From the NCBI GenBank assembly GCA_964496755.1, contig CAZCBD010000170.1, positions 1-5,739 on the forward strand: a stretch of DNA of 5,739 bases. The letters run 5' to 3'. The notes under the pieces are model-generated. The model searched no databases, was not told the DNA's origin, and worked only from the letters and a program-made list of their open reading frames with translations. Both the position numbers and the translations under genes were made by a program. Numbering within the stretch: position 1 is the first letter of the stretch; each line of letters starts with the position of its first letter. Origin of the DNA: CAZCBD01 sp964496755. Lineage in GTDB: Bacteria; Bacteroidota; Ignavibacteria; Ignavibacteriales; Melioribacteraceae. Positions 1-5,739 of this stretch are shown one piece after another.

Positions 1-153
1 CCAAACAATATTTTCTTTTGGAACACCGATTTCCGGCATAACTTTTTGCACTTGTGAAAGAACAGAATAGTCGCCACAACCCGGACACCACTTTACATCA
101 TTACCGGGTACAAAATCTTTTGGTACATATTTAAGTTCTGTTTTATTTTCCAT
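1..153 (-). CDS. korB: 2-oxoacid (2-oxoglutarate):ferredoxin oxidoreductase, beta subunit, N-terminal part
   Basis: Cytoplasmic beta subunit of a 2-oxoacid:ferredoxin oxidoreductase. In this family it binds thiamine diphosphate and a [4Fe-4S] cluster, and with the alpha/gamma subunit it decarboxylates 2-oxoglutarate to succinyl-CoA while reducing ferredoxin. Seen: reading leftwards from an ATG at 153-151, 51 codons are open to the window edge. They begin MENKTELKYVPKDFVPGND and continue with VKWCPGCGDYSVLSQVQK. The WCPGCG motif (residues 22-27) is the hallmark of the beta-subunit N-terminus, and its two cysteines are expected cluster ligands. The start is well fixed: GGAGGG lies four bases upstream, and the ATG overlaps the end of korA by 11 bases, implying translational coupling. 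The family is usually about 300 residues or more, so most of the gene lies outside the window. Which 2-oxoacid is used cannot be read from this fragment; 2-oxoglutarate is inferred from the partner subunit. Confidence 0.93.
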   Translation of the reverse strand, partial: MENKTELKYVPKDFVPGNDVKWCPGCGDYSVLSQVQKVMPEIGVPKENIVW

Positions 154-1987
154 TTTTCCCTCCAAGGATTTCAGCTATTTTTGTTGTAATTTCAACAGCT
201 TTAAATGGCAATCCTTTTACTTTTTTCAACGACTGAATATTTTTTAAGCAAAATTCGCTTTTAAGCACTTTTGTAAATTGTCCCATATTTAGTTCCGGCA
301 CCAAAATGGTTTTAAATTTTGAAAGAACTTCTTTAGTATTTTTCGGCATAGGGTACATATACTTCATATGAGCTCTGGTAACTTTAAATCCTTGTTCACG
401 TGCTAATTGAACAGAAGATTTAATTGTACCGAAAGTTCCACCCCAACCTAATACTAATAAATCGCCTTCGCTATCGCCGTCTATTTCAAGATCGGGAATT
501 TCATTAGCAATATTTTCTATTTTCTGTTGTCTTACTTTTGTCATGTATTGATGATTTTCCGGATCGTAACTAACTTCACCAAACACATGCGATTTTTCAA
601 GTCCGCCTACTTTGTGTTCTAAGCCGGGTGTACCCGGAATTGCCCAAGGGCGTACAAGATTTTCATTTCTATCATAAGGATGAAATGTTTCCGGATCAGT
701 TGCGTATTTAACTTCAAATTTAGGCAACTCATCTTCACTTGGAATTTTCCAAGGTTCGGAACCGTTTGCAATATATCCGTCTGTCAATAAGATAACAGGG
801 GTCATATATTTTGAGGCTATTCTCATTGCTTCAATTGCCATAAAAAAACAATCCGAGGGAGTGGAAGCGGCAAGTACAGGCATTGGAGTTTCACCGTTTC
901 TTCCCCACATTGCTTGCAATAAATCCGATTGCTCGGTTTTTGTAGGCAAACCGGTACTTGGTCCACCGCGTTGAACATTTACAACAACCAACGGAAGTTC
1001 TGTAATAAAGGCTAATCCCAAAGCTTCGGATTTTAATGCTAAGCCGGGGCCGGAAGTTGAAGTTGCAGCCAAATGACCACCGTATGCAGCTCCAATTGAT
1101 GAAACTATTCCTGCAATTTCATCTTCAGCTTGAAATGTTTTTACATTGAAATTTTTGTATTTACTTAGGTGTTGCAAAATATCTGTTGCAGGTGTAATTG
1201 GATAGGACCCTAAAAACAATGGTTTTTCCGCTAAAATAGATGCCGTAACCAAGCCTAAAGCAGTAGCTTCGTTTCCGGATATATTTCTATAAATACCTTT
1301 TTCCAAAACAGCAGGTTTAACTTTATATCTAACAGTAAATAATTGTGTATTCTCACCGTAATTTAGTCCGGCTTTCAGCACGGTCTTATTAGCTTCGGCA
1401 ATATCGGGTTTTTTCCCGAATTTTGTATTAATCCAATTCTCAACCGGTTGAATTGGACGATTAAATAACCATAGCATAACCCCAAGAGCAAAAAAGTTTT
1501 TGCATCTCAATTTATCTCTTTGTGATAAAGGGCTTTCGGTTAATGCAGACTCTGTTAGGCTTGTTATTGGAATAGGGTAAATTTCATAACCTTTCAGAGA
1601 GTCATCTTCAAGTGGATTTTTATCATAACCGGCAAGTTTAAGATTTTTTGCTGCAAAAGCATCTTGGTTTACAATTATAACACCTCCGTTTTTCACATCA
1701 GTTAAATTAGCTTTTAAAGCAGCGGGATTCATTGCCACTAAAACATCTAATTCATCGCCGGGGGTATTTGCATGATTGGATGAAAAAAGAAGTTGAAATC
1801 CACTTACACCGGCAACAGTACCGGCGGGAGCGCGTATTTCGGATGGATAATTTGGTAATGTCATCAAATCGTTTCCGGCAAAAGCAGTACTATCACTAAA
1901 CTGCGTGCCTGTTAACTGCATTCCGTCGCCTGAATCACCGGCAAATCGGACAGTTACTTCGCTGAGACTTTTTAGTTGTTTTTCCAT
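143..1987 (-). CDS. korA: 2-oxoglutarate:ferredoxin oxidoreductase, fused gamma/alpha subunit
   Basis: Cytoplasmic 614-residue subunit of a 2-oxoacid:ferredoxin oxidoreductase, most likely the 2-oxoglutarate (KorAB) type. The enzyme interconverts 2-oxoglutarate plus CoA with succinyl-CoA plus CO2, using ferredoxin as electron partner. Seen: residues about 11-205 form the gamma domain (VRFAGDSGDGMQLTG, then LPNYPSEIRAPAGT). Residues about 237-425 form the pyrimidine-binding alpha domain with SYPITPATD (261-269), FQAEDEIAG (285-293), the TSTSGPG stretch (309-315) and QRGGPSTGLPTKTEQSD (339-355). Residues about 505-610 form the C-terminal domain II with LVLGWGGTFG (511-520) and PELNMGQ (564-570). 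The gamma-alpha fusion order and length are those of the two-subunit Kor class, which lacks a separate ferredoxin-like delta subunit. The gene is intact. It starts 36 bases after the dsbD stop with only a weak purine-rich leader and no clear Shine-Dalgarno, and overlaps korB by 11 bases. A broader 2-oxoacid specificity is possible. Confidence 0.93.
   Translation of the reverse strand: MEKQLKSLSEVTVRFAGDSGDGMQLTGTQFSDSTAFAGNDLMTLPNYPSEIRAPAGTVAGVSGFQLLFSSNHANTPGDELDVLVAMNPAALKANLTDVKNGGVIIVNQDAFAAKNLKLAGYDKNPLEDDSLKGYEIYPIPITSLTESALTESPLSQRDKLRCKNFFALGVMLWLFNRPIQPVENWINTKFGKKPDIAEANKTVLKAGLNYGENTQLFTVRYKVKPAVLEKGIYRNISGNEATALGLVTASILAEKPLFLGSYPITPATDILQHLSKYKNFNVKTFQAEDEIAGIVSSIGAAYGGHLAATSTSGPGLALKSEALGLAFITELPLVVVNVQRGGPSTGLPTKTEQSDLLQAMWGRNGETPMPVLAASTPSDCFFMAIEAMRIASKYMTPVILLTDGYIANGSEPWKIPSEDELPKFEVKYATDPETFHPYDRNENLVRPWAIPGTPGLEHKVGGLEKSHVFGEVSYDPENHQYMTKVRQQKIENIANEIPDLEIDGDSEGDLLVLGWGGTFGTIKSSVQLAREQGFKVTRAHMKYMYPMPKNTKEVLSKFKTILVPELNMGQFTKVLKSEFCLKNIQSLKKVKGLPFKAVEITTKIAEILGGKNGK
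158..163 (-). promoter_or_regulatory. Shine-Dalgarno site of korB
   Basis: On the minus strand GGAGGG is followed by four A residues and then the korB ATG. This is the strongest ribosome binding site in the window and lies inside the last codons of korA. It fixes the korB start and supports coupled translation of the two subunits. Confidence 0.8.
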
Positions 1988-2023
1988 TTTTGATTCTAGC
2001 TCTGACTCTTAATTTGTAATTAG

Positions 2024-3802
2024 TTAATTAACTTTCTTCATGATTTTAACGAATTCATTTGCGTCTACAAATCCGGTCAACCTTTTTACTTCCTTCCCTT
2101 GTTTGTTAAAGAAGATTATTGTAGGCATTCCTTTTACACCAAATTTCTTTCGCAACATATCATTCTTTTTATTCGATTTTGTCATATCCACTTTGTAGTT
2201 ATCAAATTCTTTTGAAATTTTTACCACTTCGGAATTTGAAAATGTCATTGAATCAAATTCTTTACAAGGTATGCACCAGTCCGCGTAAAAATCTATCATA
2301 ATTTTGTGATTATTTTTTAGTGATTGTTCAAATTTTGCTTCTTCAAATTTTATCCAATCGGGTGATATTTTTTCTGTTGGCCACAACGAATAAATTGAAA
2401 CAAACAATACGACAATTGAAAACACTATTTTAAATATTCTAAAACCTTTTACATCGTTGGCCAACTTATCAATAAATAATAATGCTATTGCAACCAAGAT
2501 TCCGAAAACAGGTAATACATAATGTCCTATTTCTTTTGGAAACAAAGGATTTGCAAACCATAAAGCCATTCCGATAAGCAAATACCCAAATATTCTTTTT
2601 ACAGCATTCATCCAAAAACCGGCTTTGGGAAGGCTCTTAATTTTACCTGAGAAAATTGCCAAAAACAAATAAGGTGTTCCTAAACCTAAAGCAAGAACAA
2701 AAAACATCATAAATCCATATAACGGATCACCTTTGGCAGCTACAGCTGTAACCAAGCCTAATAAAAAAGGACCAATGCAAGGAGCCGCTACAATACCCAT
2801 TGTAAGCCCCATAAAAAACGCACCGAAATTTCCCGATCTGGCACCGCCGGCTTTCATTACCCATTTGTCGGGCATTTTAAATTCGTAAAGGCCGAACATA
2901 CTTAAAGCCAATGCTACAAAAATCAAAGAAATAAAAACAATAACCAACGGTTGTTGCATTAAACTTCCAAAAGCCGCACCACTTAGCGATGTTACAACTC
3001 CAACAACGGAATATGTTATGGCCATTCCTATAACGTAAAACAAACCAAGTACAAATAATTTTGATGTTCTGCCTTCGCTTTGCCCGCCAAAATATCCAAC
3101 CGTAATTGGAATTAACGGATAAACACAAGGTGTTAGGTTAAGCGCAAGTCCGCCTAAAAAAACTAAAATAAGACTTAAAAATAAGCCGCTAGATTCCAGT
3201 GTATCTGCCAAAGAATCTTCATCGTCTTCATTGTTTTCCGTACTTTTCACTACTTTTTCAGCACCTGATTCTGCAGTATTCTTGGAAAAGATCTCGGAAT
3301 TTATTTTTTCAACATTTTTATTTTTATCAACAACAGTAAAAGCAATCGTATTTATTTTTGAATCCGGAGGCATACAGCTTAAATTATTACAAGATTGATA
3401 GCCCAATTCAATTTCAAGTTTTTGGTCACCAAGTTCAATTTTATCGGGTGCTACTAAAGTAGCATAAATGTAAATTTCGCCTTCGAAAACAGAAATTGGT
3501 TTTTCCGAAAACTCAAATTTTATATCTTCGGATTTTGGAAATCTGATATTTGTAAGTTTAAAAACATCAGATTTTAATGTAACGGTTGTAGCAATTAAAA
3601 ACTCATCTTTCGGATTATTTGAATTAATATGCCACCCATCATGAATATTAACCTTAAGTGCAATTTCCATTGAACCGCCAAGATTAATTTCATTTTGAGA
3701 TTGAATTAATTCCACATCAAGTTGGGATTGCCCAAACTGGGCAAAAATAAAGCTCAAATTAAAAAGTAAAACCCAAATAAATCTCATTTTAATATTTCTC
3801 AT
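2024..3802 (-). CDS. dsbD: Thiol:disulfide interchange protein, DsbD family (transmembrane thiol reductase)
   Basis: Inner-membrane protein of 592 residues that passes electrons from cytoplasmic thioredoxin to periplasmic thiol proteins. Seen: a signal peptide (positive start, hydrophobic about 8-20, likely cleavage after A21 in SFIFA-QF). A periplasmic DsbD N-terminal domain spans about 25-160 with C138 and C143 (SCNNLSC). An acidic linker follows at about 187-204. The membrane domain, about 207-473, has some eight hydrophobic segments and carries NLTPCVYPLIP (C226) and APCIGPF (C342). A C-terminal thioredoxin-like domain, about 485-592, has DWCIPCKE (C510, C513) and the cis-proline motif GMPT (P560). 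These six cysteines are the only ones in the protein and match the three redox pairs of DsbD, so it looks fully functional. The start at 3802 has AAGGTG four bases upstream; a second in-frame ATG at 3787 (residue 6) would also leave an intact signal peptide. nadE ends 8 bases upstream, so the two are probably co-transcribed. Its periplasmic client (cytochrome c maturation, isomerase or peroxidase) cannot be told from here. Confidence 0.94.
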   Translation of the reverse strand: MRNIKMRFIWVLLFNLSFIFAQFGQSQLDVELIQSQNEINLGGSMEIALKVNIHDGWHINSNNPKDEFLIATTVTLKSDVFKLTNIRFPKSEDIKFEFSEKPISVFEGEIYIYATLVAPDKIELGDQKLEIELGYQSCNNLSCMPPDSKINTIAFTVVDKNKNVEKINSEIFSKNTAESGAEKVVKSTENNEDDEDSLADTLESSGLFLSLILVFLGGLALNLTPCVYPLIPITVGYFGGQSEGRTSKLFVLGLFYVIGMAITYSVVGVVTSLSGAAFGSLMQQPLVIVFISLIFVALALSMFGLYEFKMPDKWVMKAGGARSGNFGAFFMGLTMGIVAAPCIGPFLLGLVTAVAAKGDPLYGFMMFFVLALGLGTPYLFLAIFSGKIKSLPKAGFWMNAVKRIFGYLLIGMALWFANPLFPKEIGHYVLPVFGILVAIALLFIDKLANDVKGFRIFKIVFSIVVLFVSIYSLWPTEKISPDWIKFEEAKFEQSLKNNHKIMIDFYADWCIPCKEFDSMTFSNSEVVKISKEFDNYKVDMTKSNKKNDMLRKKFGVKGMPTIIFFNKQGKEVKRLTGFVDANEFVKIMKKVN

Positions 3803-3806
3803 AATA

Positions 3807-3812
3807 CACCTT
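3807..3812 (-). promoter_or_regulatory. Shine-Dalgarno-like site of dsbD
   Basis: On the minus strand AAGGTG sits four bases before the dsbD ATG at 3802 and overlaps the TAA stop of nadE (3813-3811). It is an imperfect match to the anti-Shine-Dalgarno sequence but favours the 3802 start over the ATG at 3787. Its overlap with the nadE stop suggests that ribosomes finishing nadE may reinitiate on dsbD. Confidence 0.5.
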
Positions 3813-5451
3813 AATTCCTTTTAACTTTATGAACAATCGGGAACCTTCTACCATAACCAAATGCCTTTTTCGATACTCTTAGAATAGGAGCAGCTTGTTT
3901 TCTTTTAAACTCATTATTATCTACTAAGTTTAAAATTTTTAATACAATCTGTTCTTGACCAATTTCATTAATAATTTCATTTTTCTCTTTATTTTCTTCC
4001 AAATAAAGTTTTAAAATTTTGTCTAACAAAGCATATTCCGGCAAAGAATCTTGGTCAACTTGGTTAGGCCTAAGTTCGGCAGAAGGTGCTTTTTTAATTA
4101 TATTGAAAGGAATTATCTCTTCCTTTCTATTAATGTAATTAGCTATCTTATATACATCCGTTTTATAAACATCCCCAATTACACCCACAGCTCCATTCAT
4201 ATCACCATATAAAGTGGCATATCCAACTGCAATTTCCGATTTATTCCCGGTTGTGCAAAGCAAATACCCGAATTTATTTGAAAATGCCATTAAATATAAT
4301 CCACGAATTCTTGCTTGAAGATTTTCTTCGGTTATATCTTTTTCTTTTCCTACAAAAAAGGGTTTAAAAACTTCATTTAATTTTTCGAAAACCGGTTGAA
4401 TGGAAATCCGATCTGAAGTAATCTCCAAATTTTTTATCAATTGTTCCGAATCCTTTACACTGCCTTCACTTGAAAATTCCGACGGCATTAAAAGAACATG
4501 CACATTCTCTTTTCCGAATGCTTGACAGGCAATATATGTAACCAAAGCAGAATCTATTCCGCCACTTAATCCAATCACTGCTTTTTTAAATCCGGATTTT
4601 TTAGCATAATCCTTTAGTCCAAGTATTAAAGCGGAAAGAACTTCTTCAGAATAATCTTTTTCAATTTCATCAATTGTCGGATAATTTGCATTTGTATCAA
4701 AAATCCTAAAATCTTCCTCATAACTTTTAGCAAGTAATTTCAATTGACCTTTAGAGTTAAAACACATACTTGCGCCGTCAAAAATCAATTCCGTTTGGGC
4801 GCCAACACAACTTACATAAACAAGTGGAATTTTATCTGTTCTAGTTAAAACCGATAACATTTCGGCTTTTTCTTTTCTTCTTCCAAAATAATACGGACTT
4901 GCAGAAAGATTTATGTAAACAGAAGCCCCTTTAGTTTTAAGAATTTCTATCGGATCAGAATTATATCGTCTGTTTTTCCAATAATCTTTATCATTCCATA
5001 TATCTTCACAAATTGAAATGCCTAATTTTTCATTTTTAAATTCAAAAACATCAACATCTTTTGCCGGTTCAAAATAGCGAACCTCATCAAATACATCATA
5101 ATTTGGAATTAAAGTCTTGCGCTGAATAAATTGAATTTTACCATCGAAACACAAAAGTGCGGAATTATAAACGCCGGTTCCAACTTCATCGCTTTCTTCT
5201 ACAACAGAACCAAAAAGCAATCCCGTACTTTGCGTTACAGAAGCAATTTCTTGTGAGGCAATAATGATTTTTTCGCGAAATTCTTTTTTTTCGATTAAAT
5301 CAAGCGGAGGATAGCCCGGCAAAATTAACTCGGGTAATACAACTAAATCCGCTTTTTTTTGTTCACCTTTCTTGTAAACATCTATTATCTTAGCTTTGTT
5401 GCCTTCGATATCTCCGATTATCGGATTAATCTGGCCTAAAGCAATTTTCAT
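3811..5451 (-). CDS. nadE: Glutamine-dependent NAD+ synthetase
   Basis: Cytoplasmic enzyme for the last step of NAD+ synthesis: ATP-dependent amidation of nicotinic acid adenine dinucleotide, with ammonia released from glutamine. Counting from the ATG at 5451 the protein has 546 residues. Seen: an N-terminal nitrilase-type glutaminase domain (about 1-265) with the Glu-Lys-Cys triad, E41 in LVVLPELILPGYPP, K112 in QRKTLIPNYDVFDE and C148 in GISICEDIW. The synthetase domain (about 280-546) has the PP-loop GLSGGIDSALV (SGGIDS at 296-301), CTTGNKSEIAVGY (399-411), the YGDMNGAVGVIGD stretch and the C-terminal RRFPIVHKV. All key residues are present and no frameshift is seen. A TTG at 5511 would add 20 residues rich in Lys and Arg. 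The ATG is preferred because MKIALGQINPIIGDIEGN is the usual family N-terminus; no good Shine-Dalgarno precedes either start. It is the first gene of the probable nadE-dsbD-korAB unit, ending 8 bases before dsbD. Confidence 0.96.
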   Translation of the reverse strand: MKIALGQINPIIGDIEGNKAKIIDVYKKGEQKKADLVVLPELILPGYPPLDLIEKKEFREKIIIASQEIASVTQSTGLLFGSVVEESDEVGTGVYNSALLCFDGKIQFIQRKTLIPNYDVFDEVRYFEPAKDVDVFEFKNEKLGISICEDIWNDKDYWKNRRYNSDPIEILKTKGASVYINLSASPYYFGRRKEKAEMLSVLTRTDKIPLVYVSCVGAQTELIFDGASMCFNSKGQLKLLAKSYEEDFRIFDTNANYPTIDEIEKDYSEEVLSALILGLKDYAKKSGFKKAVIGLSGGIDSALVTYIACQAFGKENVHVLLMPSEFSSEGSVKDSEQLIKNLEITSDRISIQPVFEKLNEVFKPFFVGKEKDITEENLQARIRGLYLMAFSNKFGYLLCTTGNKSEIAVGYATLYGDMNGAVGVIGDVYKTDVYKIANYINRKEEIIPFNIIKKAPSAELRPNQVDQDSLPEYALLDKILKLYLEENKEKNEIINEIGQEQIVLKILNLVDNNEFKRKQAAPILRVSKKAFGYGRRFPIVHKVKRN

Positions 5452-5575
5452 CACGTACAATCTTTTTTTTATTCGTTTAGAAAACTTAAGAAACTCTATT
5501 TCCTTATACAAGAAAATGTTCCATTTTTTTTATTTTTTTTGAAATTTCATCAATCATTAGCAAAATTTAAAAAGA
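5452..5575 (-). promoter_or_regulatory. A-rich leader and probable promoter region of nadE
   Basis: These 124 bases separate the stop of the upstream reading frame from the preferred nadE ATG. On the transcribed strand they contain two runs of eight A divided by one T (5524-5540) and another run of eight A (5463-5470). Candidate motifs are weak. TAAATTTTG just inside the region is one base too long for the Bacteroidota TAnnTTTG -7 box. TATAAG near 5503-5508 resembles a -10 box but has no -35 partner at normal spacing. No hairpin with a following U-run ends the upstream gene, so read-through from it is also possible. The promoter role is inferred mainly from position and A-tracts. Confidence 0.35.
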
Positions 5576-5739
5576 TTAGAAACTCCTATCTTTATTAGGT
5601 ATATTTACCCTTAAGCCTTTTAAATTAAACCATACTACAAACAAGTTTAATAGATATTTAGCTATACTACTTTTTTTTAATATTCCAAATGGAATTTTTG
5701 TTTCATCAAATAATTCGTAATTTATTTCTGCAAGGTAGT
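5576..5739 (-). CDS. Unidentified protein, C-terminal fragment (53 codons in window)
   Basis: Read leftwards from 5737, one minus-strand frame is open for 53 codons and ends with TAA at 5578-5576. It begins YLAEINYELFDETKIPFG, continues ILKKSSIAKYLLNLFVVWFN and ends LKGLRVNIPNKDRSF. The other two minus frames close within the first dozen codons, and the plus strand is full of stops. The amino-acid mix looks like an ordinary protein: an acidic start, a short hydrophobic stretch (YLLNLFVVWF) and a basic tail. I do not recognise the family. The 10-residue hydrophobic stretch is too short to claim a membrane segment. The same strand as nadE and a 124-base gap make it the neighbouring upstream gene, possibly in the same transcript. 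A chance open frame in AT-rich DNA or a decayed gene cannot be excluded, although 53 stop-free codons at this composition favour real coding. Confidence 0.6.
   Translation of the reverse strand, partial: YLAEINYELFDETKIPFGILKKSSIAKYLLNLFVVWFNLKGLRVNIPNKDRSF

Noticed and set aside
1988..2023. AT-rich inverted repeats between dsbD and korA as a terminator
   Set aside because: The matches are only short A/T palindromes such as TTAATTAA with no GC stem and no following U-run, so a stable terminator is not supported.
2877..3128. An 83-codon minus-strand open frame inside dsbD
   Set aside because: It lies wholly within the membrane domain of dsbD in another frame. Its Trp/Cys/Phe-rich composition is what an out-of-frame reading of a membrane-protein gene produces, and it has no recognisable domain.
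5500..5575. A Bacteroidota-type or sigma-70-type promoter ahead of nadE as a firm call
   Set aside because: The TAnnTTTG-like box is off by one base, and the TATAAG box has no -35 partner at 16-18 bases. Only the region as a whole is listed, at low confidence.
5540..5580. Possible terminator after the upstream fragment, using the repeated AAATTT
   Set aside because: AAATTT is self-complementary and recurs by chance in AT-rich DNA. The possible stem has no GC pairs, and what follows is an A-run on the transcribed strand, not the U-run a terminator needs.
1..5739. CRISPR array, tRNA or rRNA gene, insertion sequence or defence island
   Set aside because: Nearly all bases belong to intact metabolic genes. 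I saw no spaced direct repeats, cloverleaf, transposase motif or terminal inverted repeats.

Overview
The window is a compact, AT-rich stretch of bacterial chromosome in which every supported gene lies on the minus strand. In transcription order (right to left) it holds: the C-terminal end of an unidentified gene (5576-5739), a 124-base gap, a complete glutamine-dependent NAD+ synthetase (nadE), a complete DsbD-type transmembrane thiol:disulfide reductase, the fused gamma/alpha subunit of a 2-oxoacid (most likely 2-oxoglutarate):ferredoxin oxidoreductase (korA), and the first 51 codons of its beta subunit (korB), which runs off the left edge.

Organism: low GC, a 546-residue NadE with an amidase domain, a gamma/alpha-fused KorA of about 614 residues paired with KorB, and A-rich leaders with mostly weak Shine-Dalgarno sites all suggest a member of the FCB group, such as Bacteroidota or Ignavibacteriota. 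This placement is inferred from gene types and composition. No rRNA or other marker gene is present, so it stays tentative.

Layout: nadE to dsbD has an 8-base gap, dsbD to korA a 36-base gap, and korA and korB overlap by 11 bases. No convincing terminator hairpin lies between them, so nadE-dsbD-korA-korB reads as one transcription unit. The only substantial non-coding stretch is 5452-5575, ahead of nadE. It is very A-rich on the transcribed strand and is the natural place for a promoter, though no clean promoter motif was found. No non-coding stretch exceeds 300 bases.

How the genes fit together: NadE makes NAD+ from its deamido precursor. KorAB carries out ferredoxin-dependent oxidative decarboxylation of 2-oxoglutarate (or the reverse, reductive carboxylation) in the TCA cycle. 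DsbD moves reducing power from cytoplasmic thioredoxin across the inner membrane to periplasmic thiol proteins. The shared theme is redox and central metabolism, but no single pathway needs all of them and the grouping may be only housekeeping co-transcription. I see no mobile element, CRISPR array, RNA gene, defence island or evidently new system. The least explained items are the unidentified C-terminal fragment at the right edge and a marked excess of the tetranucleotide CCGG.
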